From the NCBI GenBank assembly GCA_025361065.1, contig JANYAY010000083.1, positions 1-44,218 on the forward strand: a stretch of 44,218 nucleotides of DNA. The letters run 5' to 3'. The stretch is from Deltaproteobacteria bacterium (GTDB lineage Bacteria > Desulfobacterota > Syntrophia > Syntrophales > Smithellaceae). Shown piece after piece: positions 26,247-34,334 of this stretch. The notes beneath the pieces are model-generated. The model worked only from the letters and a program-made list of their open reading frames with translations, was not told where the DNA came from and searched no databases. The position numbers and the translations under genes were made by a program. Each line of letters opens with the position of its first letter. The first letter of the stretch is position 1.

Positions 26247-26281
26247 AGCAATTAATAATTCCCTAGGAGGTAAATTAAATA

Positions 26282-27739
26282 ATGAATTTAGTCCGGTTAA
26301 TTGAAGATGCTGCACAGAATTTCGCTCAGAAAATAGCTTTGATCAGTGAAAATCAGCGGATCAATTATAACCAACTCAATTGTTCTGTTAATGCCGTTGC
26401 CCACTTTTTAAAACGACTAGGCCTGGCAAAAGGCGATAAAGTTGCCCTGATGCTGCCCAATATACCGGAATTTGTTTATTGCTATTTTGCCGCGGCAAAA
26501 CTGGGAGCAGTTGCCGTTCCGTTAAATACAACTGCTACGGCCCATGAGCTTTCCTACCTGCTGGAAAATAGTGATGCCAAAGTGCTCATCACTATGGAAT
26601 CAGCCCGAAAAAAACATGAAGAAATTAAAGACAAGCTCTCCTTTTGCAAAAACTTAATTATTGTTGACGAAAACATTCAAAACTCTCCCTTTAAAAAAGC
26701 ATTATTAGAAGGACCTTTTGAAAATCCGGCAACTGCTATAGACCCTGAAGATCCGGCGGTTATGGTATATACATCCGGCTTGACCGGCAAACCTTTAGGC
26801 GCTGTTCTTACTCACGGCAATCTTTATTCACAGTCTGATCTCATCGTTTCTCTTATTCAAAGAACTTCTGCAGATAAAGGTCTCTCCCTCATCCCTTTAT
26901 TTCATACTTTTGGCGCAACTGCCAATATGATTGCTATCCTGCGTTGCGGTTGCAGCGTGGTGATGATAAACACATTTTCCATGGACAGCCTTTTCAGCAT
27001 CATTGAAAAGGAAAAAATCACCTACATTTGTGCTGTACCGCGCCTGTATCTGGGCATGATGTTCTTTGAGGGAGTGGCAAAATATGATGTAAGCTCACTG
27101 AATGTTTGTGTTACCGGAGGCTCAACTATGCCGGCGGAATTCATACCAACATTCGAAAAACAATTCGGTGTAAAAATTCTGGAAGGATATGGTCTAACAG
27201 AAGCTGCGCCTGTTTGCTCTTTTACACGACGTGGAATGGCACAAAAACCCGGCTCTATCGGGACAGCAATTCCCGACGCATTAATTAAGATTGTCGATGA
27301 AAACGGTCGCGAGCTGCCGCGGGAAGAAATCGGTGAGCTTATTGTCCGGGGCAAAAACGTCATGAAAGGATACTATAAAGATGATGCAGCAACTGCATCC
27401 GTCATTAAAGATGGCTGGCTCTACACTGGGGATTTGGGTAAAATGGATCAAGATGATTACATATTCCTGACTGGCCGGAAGAAAAGAATGATTATTACCA
27501 GCGGATTTAATGTGTACCCACGGGAAGTGGAAAATGTTTTAAATCAGCATCCGGCAGTCCTTGCTTCCAGGATAGTTTCCAAGGCTGATTTAATGCGGGG
27601 TGAAATTGTTAAAGCGGAAATTGTAAAAAGGGATGGCGTATCAGTTACCGATAAAGAAATTATGAAGCACTGCCGGATTTATCTTTCCCCATACAAAGTG
27701 CCCCGGGAAGTGGAATTTGTCACAAAACTCGAAGATTAG
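26282..27739 (+). CDS. AMP-forming acyl-CoA-ligase-like protein lacking canonical catalytic lysines
   Basis: A 485-residue ANL-superfamily protein. Most core motifs are intact: 'VALMLPNIPEFVYCYFA', 'LEGYGLTEAAPV' (A5), 'LYTGDLGKMDQDDYIFLTGR' (A7/A8), and 'MIITSGFNVYPREVE'. The A3 phosphate loop, however, reads YTSGLTGKPLGA (163-174): leucine replaces the usual Thr/Ser and L172 replaces the usual lysine. The protein also ends at 'YKVPREVEFVTKLED', before the A10 motif whose lysine catalyses adenylation; no frame downstream restores it. It could be a truncated or specialised homologue with reduced or partial activity. Starts with an excellent TAGGAGG site, so it seems expressed. It is 201 bp upstream of the thiolase gene on the same strand. 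Confidence 0.85.
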   Translation: MNLVRLIEDAAQNFAQKIALISENQRINYNQLNCSVNAVAHFLKRLGLAKGDKVALMLPNIPEFVYCYFAAAKLGAVAVPLNTTATAHELSYLLENSDAKVLITMESARKKHEEIKDKLSFCKNLIIVDENIQNSPFKKALLEGPFENPATAIDPEDPAVMVYTSGLTGKPLGAVLTHGNLYSQSDLIVSLIQRTSADKGLSLIPLFHTFGATANMIAILRCGCSVVMINTFSMDSLFSIIEKEKITYICAVPRLYLGMMFFEGVAKYDVSSLNVCVTGGSTMPAEFIPTFEKQFGVKILEGYGLTEAAPVCSFTRRGMAQKPGSIGTAIPDALIKIVDENGRELPREEIGELIVRGKNVMKGYYKDDAATASVIKDGWLYTGDLGKMDQDDYIFLTGRKKRMIITSGFNVYPREVENVLNQHPAVLASRIVSKADLMRGEIVKAEIVKRDGVSVTDKEIMKHCRIYLSPYKVPREVEFVTKLED

Positions 27740-27940
27740 CCCGGTAATTCCAGCAGTTGTCGAGACCATGGCAAAACCATATCAATCCAGTACCCTTGTC
27801 ATCTATGGAAAAAGAAGTTTTACAAACGCCTCTTGTCATTAGCTATGACGAGTGATATGAAATGCGGTCTTCCTTTGCCGGTATTGGCGAATTTCCGGTA
27901 GGGGAATAAAATGAGATTACTTCAATAAAGGAGAAAGAAT

Positions 27941-29230
27941 ATGAAAGAAGCAGTAATTGTAAGTGGAGCAAGAACAGCGGTAGGAGAATTTGGCGGATCA
28001 CTAAAGGGTGTAAAGACAGTTGACTTAGGCGCACTGGTGATTAAAGAAGCCTTGAAGCGGGCAGGTTTAAGACCGGCAGTTAATGATTTAATAAAGAGCT
28101 GCCGCGCAGACGCTCTGGGCAATTTCGAGATGACGGAAATTAATAAAAAGTACTATGATTATGACTCATCCCTGAAACCGGTTTATGTCGATGAAGCAAT
28201 CATGGGCAATGTTTTGCAGGGCGGCCAGGGACAGAACATAGCCAGACAGGCTTCTATTTTCGCCGGTTTGCCGGAAGAAACCAATGCTTATACAGTAAAT
28301 ATAGTATGCGCTTCAGGAATGAAAGCCATAGCTCTGGCGGCCCAGGCCATTATCGCCGGTGAGGCGGAGATTATGATTGCCGGCGGCATGGAAAACATGA
28401 GCAATACAACCTTTGGTATAAACAATGCTCGCTGGGGCTATCGTATGAGCATGCCCTTCGGCCAAATTACCGACCTGATGGTTTATGACGGTCTTTATGA
28501 AATATTCAACGGCTACCACATGGGCATGACCGCAGAAAACATCGCTGCCCTTTATAAGATTTCCCGTCAGGAGCAGGACGAATTTGCCCTGCGCAGCCAC
28601 CAGAGAGCAAGAGCAGCCATTGCCAATGGATCATTCAAAGATGAAATTGTCCCGGTAATCATTCCCCAGAAAAAAGGCGACCCCAAGGTATTTGCCGTAG
28701 ATGAACGCCCCATGGATACGTCACTGGAGAAGATGAGCAAACTGCCGACGGCTTTCAAGAAAGATGGAACAGTAACAGCAGGAAATGCTTCCGGCATTAA
28801 CGATGGAGCTGCCGCCGTCCTGATTATGAGCGCAGAAAAAGCCAAGGAATTAGGTTTAACGCCACTGGCGAAGATTAAAGGTTGTGCGAGTGGCGGTGTT
28901 GATCCGGCGTATATGGGTTTAGGACCGATTCCGGCAACCCGCAAATTGTTCAAGAAATTAAATCTGACCATGAAGGATATTGATCTGGCTGAATTAAATG
29001 AAGCCTTTGCCGTTCAGTCATTGGCCTGCATGAAAGAGTTGGGTGTGGACAGTGAAAAATGCAATCTCTACGGCGGCGCAGTTTCTTTGGGCCATCCCAT
29101 CGGTTGTTCCGGCGCACGCATTACCTATTCACTGGCTATGCAGATGCACAAGAAGGACTTAAAACTTGGACTCGCTTCCCTTTGTATCGGTGGCGGTCAG
29201 GGAATGTCACTTGTTTTAGAAAGAGCATAG
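27941..29230 (+). CDS. Acetyl-CoA acetyltransferase (thiolase) with an N-terminal-domain insertion
   Basis: A 429-residue thiolase; usual biosynthetic or degradative thiolases are about 390-400. It opens 'KEAVIVSGARTAVGEFGGSL'. The acyl-accepting C123 is in 'NIVCASGMKAIALAAQAI'. The catalytic His is in 'SLGHPIGCSGARI', the conserved NEAF in 'DLAELNEAFAVQS', and the second Cys in 'LGLASLCIGGGQGMSL'. It catalyses the reversible condensation or cleavage of acetyl-CoA units (acetoacetyl-CoA or 3-ketoacyl-CoA). About 30 extra residues lie around 48-82, between 'EALKRAGLRP' and 'VDEAIMGNVLQGG'. An AAAGGAG site precedes the ATG. A clear hairpin follows the stop, so transcription probably ends there. 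It supplies the last beta-oxidation step otherwise missing from the minus-strand block. Confidence 0.92.
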   Translation: MKEAVIVSGARTAVGEFGGSLKGVKTVDLGALVIKEALKRAGLRPAVNDLIKSCRADALGNFEMTEINKKYYDYDSSLKPVYVDEAIMGNVLQGGQGQNIARQASIFAGLPEETNAYTVNIVCASGMKAIALAAQAIIAGEAEIMIAGGMENMSNTTFGINNARWGYRMSMPFGQITDLMVYDGLYEIFNGYHMGMTAENIAALYKISRQEQDEFALRSHQRARAAIANGSFKDEIVPVIIPQKKGDPKVFAVDERPMDTSLEKMSKLPTAFKKDGTVTAGNASGINDGAAAVLIMSAEKAKELGLTPLAKIKGCASGGVDPAYMGLGPIPATRKLFKKLNLTMKDIDLAELNEAFAVQSLACMKELGVDSEKCNLYGGAVSLGHPIGCSGARITYSLAMQMHKKDLKLGLASLCIGGGQGMSLVLERA

Positions 29231-29289
29231 GACTGCACTGATATAACGGTGTTTGTGTTTTTGCCATTATTTAAGCATGACAGCAACAT

Positions 29290-29325
29290 ACCGGAGAGTT
29301 GTTTTCTTCCAAGCAACTCTCCGGT
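29290..29325 (+). terminator. Hairpin terminator after the thiolase gene
   Basis: A perfect 12-bp stem, ACCGGAGAGTTG (29290-29301) with CAACTCTCCGGT (29314-29325), and a 12-nt loop, 60 bp after the thiolase stop, followed by the T-containing TCAATTTAAT. The T-run is modest. Confidence 0.7.
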
Positions 29326-29343
29326 TCAATTTAATATATTAAT

Positions 29344-29478
29344 AAGAGACCTTTGCACAACCAGGCCAATCCATCAATTTTGTCATACCGGCGCAGGCCG
29401 GTATCCAGTATTTTCAAGTATTTCTGGATTCCGGTTTTCACCGGAATGACTGAAAAGGAAGTTGTGCAAAGCTCTCAA
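29344..29478. repeat. MITE/REP-like palindromic element with terminal inverted repeats
   Basis: Outer 11-bp perfect inverted repeats, CTTTGCACAAC (29351-29361) and GTTGTGCAAAG (29461-29471), enclose an inner pair of 27-bp arms (29382-29408 and 29424-29450) built on GTCATNCCGG...CCGGNATCCAG and its inverse. No coding capacity. The inner arms belong to the same family as the elements near 2.5, 32.0 and 43.8-44.1 kb. Lies between the thiolase terminator and the acyltransferase gene. Confidence 0.8.
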
Positions 29479-29577
29479 TAAAATTACCGGATACTTTCTG
29501 CATTAATGGCCAAATCGGCAGCAGCAGATATGTTTTATATCTGCGATACCGAGATAAGACAATAAAGTTCAACTATT

Positions 29578-30579
29578 GTGAAAGATACTATGGAGAATAA
29601 TTCCCGGGATGCCGGCATAGATATCGTTAAAGCCATCAGTATCGTCCTGGTTTTAGTATGGCATCTGCAGCCGGTAACAAATTCCATTCATATTTACGGG
29701 TGGGGGGTCGTAGATTTTTTTTATCGTTACATTACCCTGCTGGCGGTGCCGACATTTATTTGCATCTCTCTGTATCTCTTCATTAAAAAGTCCTTGCGGA
29801 CCGAAGGCTACTGGAAAAAAAGGCTGTTGAGGTTGATACAGCTTTTTTTATTCTGGACATGTATCCAGTTCATTTTCTATTTGCTGACAGGAGGCAAGCT
29901 CCCACTTCCACTCAACTCAATTATTCCCGGCGGAGGGCCGGAATTGCCTTATGTGGGAGGTTCCGTCTTTTATTTTCTCTTCGCCCTGATCATCTGCACC
30001 GGGGTGACCGCCTTATTTCTTAAACTTTCGGAAACAGTCAAAGCGATTGCGTCTGCAGCGGTAATTGCTCTTTCGATCCTGCATTTTGCCTTTTCACCCT
30101 TATACTGTTACCCCATTGATACCCAGGCTATGGAAAATTATTATCTTTATATCCCCATTGCTTATTATCTGCTGAAATATCCGGATAAATTCATTTACTG
30201 CCGAAAAATCTTCCTCGGCGGATATCTCCTGGCAATCTTTTATGAAGATTTTTTTGCTTCAAGCAGTTGTCTTCCGGCATACGGTCGATTATCAATCCTC
30301 CTGGGAGTATTATCATTTATTTCCCTATTTCTCTCCGGAAAATTTACACCGCATCGGCCGACAAGATTTCTGGCCCAATATTCATTGGGAATTTTTGCGC
30401 TTCATAAATACTGGTTATACATAGTTATCCTGCTTATGGGAACCATCAAAAACAGGGGGCAGCTGTCATTCCTGCCTGTTGTTGCGGAACCATTGCTGCT
30501 TTTTATCACCACCGTTATTTTTACTTTTCTATCGGTATATTTATTGAGTAAGACAAAAATGCGGACATATATTTCGTAA
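29578..30579 (+). CDS. Acyltransferase-3 (OafA/WcfG-like) membrane protein
   Basis: A 333-residue protein with about ten transmembrane helices. The N-terminus has 'DAGIDIVKAISIVLVLVWHL', the acyltransferase-3 signature with the conserved histidine after the first helix. 'YWKKRLLRLIQLFLFW' carries the conserved R-R-x-R-like basic loop, and 'PYVGGSVFYFLFALIICTG' and 'YSLGIFALHKYWLYIV' are typical later segments. The family transfers acetyl or succinyl groups to sugars of O-antigens or other exported glycans. The frame begins at a GTG (29578), with an in-frame ATG nine bases later (29587); neither has a strong site. It lies apart from the main polysaccharide locus but may modify the same polymer. 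It converges on apgM. Confidence 0.83.
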   Translation: MKDTMENNSRDAGIDIVKAISIVLVLVWHLQPVTNSIHIYGWGVVDFFYRYITLLAVPTFICISLYLFIKKSLRTEGYWKKRLLRLIQLFLFWTCIQFIFYLLTGGKLPLPLNSIIPGGGPELPYVGGSVFYFLFALIICTGVTALFLKLSETVKAIASAAVIALSILHFAFSPLYCYPIDTQAMENYYLYIPIAYYLLKYPDKFIYCRKIFLGGYLLAIFYEDFFASSSCLPAYGRLSILLGVLSFISLFLSGKFTPHRPTRFLAQYSLGIFALHKYWLYIVILLMGTIKNRGQLSFLPVVAEPLLLFITTVIFTFLSVYLLSKTKMRTYIS

Positions 30580-30662
30580 TTGTGACATACAATTGTGCTC
30601 TTAGCAAAATCATTTGCTCTTGATACTTTCAGTAACAATGACTGGATAAATTATGCGATTTA

Positions 30663-31871
30663 TTATGCGCCGAATTTTTGCAGTTTTCCCGCATGCGCCA
30701 GCGCCAAACCCAGCAGGCATTTCATTGGCAGGCGTCCCAGGCCGCCGGTAATGCAGGCGCGCTCGCCAAAGACGGTAGCCAGGTCCGGACGGCAGGTTGC
30801 CGCCGCGAGCAAAACGGGAACCGGATGCCAGCTGTGACCGGACAGAACTGCCGGCGTGGAATGATCCCCGGTAACCACAAGGACATCGGGATTCAAAGCA
30901 CAAACATCGGGTAGAAGGGCGTCTATTTTTTCAATCACTTTTACTTTTTCGGCAAATTGGCCGTCTTCACCTCGCGAATCGGTATATTTGATGTGGAGGA
31001 AGAAAAAATCATGAGCCGGATAATTATTCTGCAGTGCCTGAATTTCCTCTTCCGGAGTATTCGTTGCACACGCCAGCGTCATTCCCAGAAGCCGGGCAAT
31101 TCCTTTGTACATGGGATAACTGGCGATGGCCAGCGGTTTGAGTCCGAAGCGTTCGGCCATAGAGGGAAAGCGCCGATAACGGGCATAACCCCGCAACAAA
31201 ATAGCGTTGGCTGTTTCTTCATCCTGCAGAACATCTTTCATTTTCCCTGTCAGCTCCCGCATGATAGCAGCGGTCTTCTTAGCCTGCGGAGTTAATTCCA
31301 CCGGCTCCAGCGGCGGTAATCCCGTTTTCTGCGGATCAGTTTCCGCAATTTCTGCACAAAATTCGCCACCGCGCAGCACCACCAGTGCACGATGCTCTTT
31401 TTCCGGAATAAAGAATGCCTGAGTACCGGAACTTAAATTAATCTTTTCCTGAAGTTTGCGGCAGATTGCTTCGTTTTTTTCTGTTGCCAGCCGCCCAGCC
31501 CTTCTGTCGGTAATAACGCCCTTGGCGTCAACAGTAGCGAAATTCGCCCGCATGTAAAGATCGCCCTCGGCCATCGGGAAATCAAGTCCCGCCGCGGATA
31601 GCAGGCCTCGACCGACATTGTATTCAATCGGATCATAGCCAAATAGTGCAAAGTGCGCGGGCCCGCTGCCCGGCGTTATGCCATAGCCCACCGGATCCAA
31701 CAGACCGCAGGTTCCCAAAGCCGCCAGACGATCGAGATTGGGTGTATGGGCTTCTTCCAGTTCCGTTTGTCCGCCGGTGCTCTGCGGCAGTCCGCCCAAA
31801 CCATCCATGATCAGAAAAATTATTTTTTTATCGTTTTTCGTCACCAGTTTGTCGATCAATTCCGTTTCCAT
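30663..31871 (-). CDS. apgM: Archaeal-type cofactor-independent phosphoglycerate mutase
   Basis: A 402-residue enzyme of the alkaline-phosphatase superfamily, ApgM branch. Metal and nucleophile blocks are 'KIIFLIMDGLGGLPQ' with D23, 'HTPNLDRLAALGTCGLLDP', and 'GYGITPGSGPAHFALFGYDP' with S69. The C-terminal metal site is 'VVTGDHSTPAVLSGHSWHP'. It interconverts 3- and 2-phosphoglycerate in glycolysis/gluconeogenesis. In an organism assimilating acetate-level carbon, the gluconeogenic direction is likely. Length is normal. The ATG has GGATG upstream. It stands alone, with repeats upstream. Confidence 0.92.
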   Translation of the reverse strand: METELIDKLVTKNDKKIIFLIMDGLGGLPQSTGGQTELEEAHTPNLDRLAALGTCGLLDPVGYGITPGSGPAHFALFGYDPIEYNVGRGLLSAAGLDFPMAEGDLYMRANFATVDAKGVITDRRAGRLATEKNEAICRKLQEKINLSSGTQAFFIPEKEHRALVVLRGGEFCAEIAETDPQKTGLPPLEPVELTPQAKKTAAIMRELTGKMKDVLQDEETANAILLRGYARYRRFPSMAERFGLKPLAIASYPMYKGIARLLGMTLACATNTPEEEIQALQNNYPAHDFFFLHIKYTDSRGEDGQFAEKVKVIEKIDALLPDVCALNPDVLVVTGDHSTPAVLSGHSWHPVPVLLAAATCRPDLATVFGERACITGGLGRLPMKCLLGLALAHAGKLQKFGA

Positions 31872-31916
31872 AAATCATCCGTCATCTTTTGTTTCAATAT
31901 TACACCGGCAATTAAA

Positions 31917-32147
31917 AACCGCAATCGTCATGCCGGACTCGATCCGGCATCCAGTTAAATTAATTCTAGATTCCGGCTTTCGAGACTGTGTCGTAATAGC
32001 AAAAGTGCTATCAATAGTGTCATGCCGATGAAAATCGGCATCCAGAACATACTGATAATACTGGATTCCGTGTCGCGCTACGCTTGCACGGAATGACGAA
32101 ATGGTAATTATGACGCAGTCTCTTTCGCCGGAATGACAACATTGAGA
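31917..32147. repeat. Nested palindromic repeat elements with a 6-bp target-site duplication
   Basis: An outer palindrome has a left arm at 31927-31954 (GTCATGCCGG...CATCCAG). Its right arm is split: GATTCCGGCTTTCG ends at 31982 and resumes as CTTTCGCCGGAATGAC from 32122 to 32137. The 139-bp insert (31983-32121) has near-inverse ends AGACTGTGTCGTAAT and ATTATGACGCAGTCT (13 of 15 paired) and is flanked by the direct repeat CTTTCG (31977-31982, 32122-32127). Inside the insert is a third palindrome (32018-32096). A 64-bp part of it (32016-32079) matches 44018-44081 in inverted orientation with two differences. Confidence 0.8.
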
Positions 32148-32170
32148 TATCCTGTTGCCGTAGTAACAGA

Positions 32171-32203
32171 AAAGGCGAGGCAGCACAAGGCTGTGTCGCC
32201 TTT
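32171..32203 (-). terminator. Terminator-like hairpin downstream of the acyl-CoA dehydrogenase remnant
   Basis: Outer 8-bp stem AAAGGCGA (32171-32178)/TCGCCTTT (32196-32203) with an inner CAGC/GCTG stem. Read on the minus strand it is followed by TTTTCTGTT. It lies 16 bp past the remnant's stop and may be the original gene's terminator, now serving the intact upstream gene. Confidence 0.6.
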
Positions 32204-32218
32204 GCCACTTCATTTTAA

Positions 32219-32430
32219 TTATCTCACGCCCAGAATCTTTCGCGCAACAAACCTCTGAATTTCATTTGTGCCTTCGTAGATCTGGCAAATCTTGGCGTCT
32301 CTCATGTGCCTTTCCGCAGGTACTCTTTGCAGTAACCATAACCGCCGAAGATCTGGACACCTTCAATGGCGGCGCGCATAGCCACGTCGGAAGCGTACAT
32401 TTTTGCATGGCCGACTCTTTCTTTTGCGAC
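32219..32430 (-). pseudogene. C-terminal remnant of a second acyl-CoA dehydrogenase, frameshifted
   Basis: Minus-strand translation from 32430 gives VAKERVGHAKMYASDVAM, then [19 protein letters not shown]. After a single missing base near 32319 it continues [18 protein letters not shown] and [12 protein letters not shown] to a TAA at 32219. This is the diagnostic last 70 residues of a short/medium-chain acyl-CoA dehydrogenase (about 380 residues in full), including the YEGTNEIQR block. Without the base the frame stops at 'EYLRKGT'. A stop precedes the first homologous codon, so the rest of the gene is gone. It lies 37 bp after the intact 608-residue dehydrogenase, which belongs to a different subfamily. 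This is not the natural tail of that protein. Confidence 0.85.
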
Positions 32431-32467
32431 TTATGGTCTTCCTGCCCTTAAGCAAGGTTCGCTTGAA

Positions 32468-34294
32468 CTACATGAAACTTGCTTCAGGGATGTCGATCGC
32501 GCTGCGGTCGCCGCACTTCATAGACTTCTCGTATCCGAAGATATCCGGAACATGATTCATGACATAAAATCTGGCGGTGGCGATTTTGCCCTTGTAGAAA
32601 TCGGCATCGACGTCACCTTGCTCTTTGAGCTTTGCGGCCGCCAAGAGCGCCTGATCGAGCAGCAACTTGCCACAGTAGACTCTTGCGCCTGCATGCATGG
32701 TCCGAGTGGCGTAGAGCTGTTTCATCTGCTTGTCGCCTGTTGTCCAGGCGGCATTCATATCGACAATATCTTTGAAAGCCGCCATGGCATCCGCCATCAT
32801 CGCAAACTCTGCCGCAAATTCGTCGGTTTTCTTATTGGCGACGAATTCGTCGATTTGGGCCACCCACTTCCTGAAAGGCGCGCTGTCCTTCATGGTGAAC
32901 TTGCGGCCGGTATAGTCCTGGGCCTGGATGAAGTTGGTGCCTTCCCAGATCCCGTAGATCACGACGTCCCGGTACAGTTCCGCCGGGGCATACTCTTCCG
33001 TGAAGCCGTAACCGCCGTGGCAGTTGATTGCATCGCTGGTGGCAAGCCTCGCCATGTCGGACGTATAGGCCTTGCAAAGCGGGTTGTTGATCGCAAACAT
33101 GTCGTCATAATAATCTCTCTCTTCCTTTGTCGCCGCATCAACGGCCAGATCGCGGTAGAGATAGGATTGATAAATCAGCGCCCGGCAGGCCTCCAGAATG
33201 GATTTCTGGGACAAAAGCATACGGCGGACATCTTCGTGTTCAATGATTCGAACACTGGGGCCCTTGGGATTGGTGGAATGCTTGCTCTGCACCCGGATCT
33301 TGGTATAATCCAGGGCGGAGTAATAGGCGGAGCCTATGCATCCCAGGGAGAATAATCCGGTGTTCAGACGTTCTTCGTTCATATAGGCAAACATCTGTTT
33401 CATGCCGATGCCACGGCCGTCTACCACTTCCGCTTCGCCGACCATCCAGCCGTAACAGTTATCGTTTTCACCCATAGACAGGGTGGCGGTTGTCGAGCCG
33501 TGAATGCCCAGCTTGTGCTCAATTCCCATGGTGGTTACGTCATTCCAGGCGCCCATAGAGCCATCGTCGTTGACCCAGAACTTGGGCACAATGAAAAGCG
33601 ATATGCCCGCGGTGCCTTCCTTGGCGCCCGGCGTCTTGGCCAGCATCAGATGGATGATGTTTTCCGTCAGGTCATGATCGCCGGAAGAGATGAAGCATTT
33701 CGTTCCGGTGAGCTTATACTTGCCGGGCGTGTCGGTGGGGAATGCCTTACTTTTGACCGCGCCGACTTCGGAGCCCGCTCCCGGTTCGGTCAGGCCCATG
33801 GTGCCGCCCCATTCGCCGGTCCGCAGTTTGGGGATGAACAGGTCCTGCTGTTTTTGCGTGGCAAATTCATGAAGCACGGTGATCGCGCCCTGCGTCAGAC
33901 ACCAGAACATGACGATCGACGGCGACGCGGCGGACTGCATCTCCAAAATCGGAGCGTACCAGCACAGCGGTATTTTGCCTTCGCCGCGGTAACCAAACTG
34001 GGGTCCCAGCTCAGCATCCATAACGGTTTTATAAACATTCTTAAACGAGTCCGGAGTCACCACTGCATGTTCATTGCCGCCCACAAATTTTGCGCCGGGT
34101 TCATCGGCGTCTTTGTTGGCCGGACACATCACGTCGCGGCAGACTTTAAAGTTAACATCAAGGAAGCTGTCGATATCGTCCATTCCGTAGTAATCCTTGT
34201 AGGCATCAAGGCTCAAAAGCTTTTCCACGCCGAGCCATTCTTTAATCTGGAATGCGATGTCGCGAGTCTGATACAACCAAGTATTGTGTGCCAT
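32468..34294 (-). CDS. Acyl-CoA dehydrogenase, long (about 600-residue) type
   Basis: A 608-residue flavoprotein with the extended N- and C-terminal regions of the large bacterial acyl-CoA dehydrogenases. Flavin-site block 'GGTMGLTEPGAGSEVGAV' (about 163-180) is followed by 'KLTGTKCFISSGDHD', 'MGIEHKLGIHGSTTATL' and 'YMNEERLNTGLFSLG'. The catalytic glutamate is E451 in 'YGIWEGTNFIQAQDYTGRK'. It introduces the trans-2 double bond into acyl-CoA and passes electrons to ETF, whose genes lie 5 kb upstream. The ATG at 34294 has GAGG upstream; a TTG two codons earlier is less likely. It is 40 bp after the crotonase gene on the same strand. The chain-length or substrate range is unknown; aromatic or alicyclic acyl-CoAs are possible in this lifestyle. 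Confidence 0.93.
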   Translation of the reverse strand: MAHNTWLYQTRDIAFQIKEWLGVEKLLSLDAYKDYYGMDDIDSFLDVNFKVCRDVMCPANKDADEPGAKFVGGNEHAVVTPDSFKNVYKTVMDAELGPQFGYRGEGKIPLCWYAPILEMQSAASPSIVMFWCLTQGAITVLHEFATQKQQDLFIPKLRTGEWGGTMGLTEPGAGSEVGAVKSKAFPTDTPGKYKLTGTKCFISSGDHDLTENIIHLMLAKTPGAKEGTAGISLFIVPKFWVNDDGSMGAWNDVTTMGIEHKLGIHGSTTATLSMGENDNCYGWMVGEAEVVDGRGIGMKQMFAYMNEERLNTGLFSLGCIGSAYYSALDYTKIRVQSKHSTNPKGPSVRIIEHEDVRRMLLSQKSILEACRALIYQSYLYRDLAVDAATKEERDYYDDMFAINNPLCKAYTSDMARLATSDAINCHGGYGFTEEYAPAELYRDVVIYGIWEGTNFIQAQDYTGRKFTMKDSAPFRKWVAQIDEFVANKKTDEFAAEFAMMADAMAAFKDIVDMNAAWTTGDKQMKQLYATRTMHAGARVYCGKLLLDQALLAAAKLKEQGDVDADFYKGKIATARFYVMNHVPDIFGYEKSMKCGDRSAIDIPEASFM

Positions 34295-34334
34295 TTCCAA
34301 CCTCTTCTAATTTTTGTGATATTTCGTATTTTTC

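Noticed and set aside
32219-32467. Continuation of the 608-residue acyl-CoA dehydrogenase past its stop
   Set aside because: That protein already has its full length and catalytic glutamate. The downstream homology belongs to a different, shorter dehydrogenase type and starts after an in-frame stop.
32366-33355. Long plus-strand open frame (329 codons) opposite the acyl-CoA dehydrogenase gene, and a similar one at 33500-34408
   Set aside because: Antisense shadows caused by the codon bias of the dehydrogenase gene. They have no domain motifs or ribosome sites, and the minus-strand gene is unambiguous.
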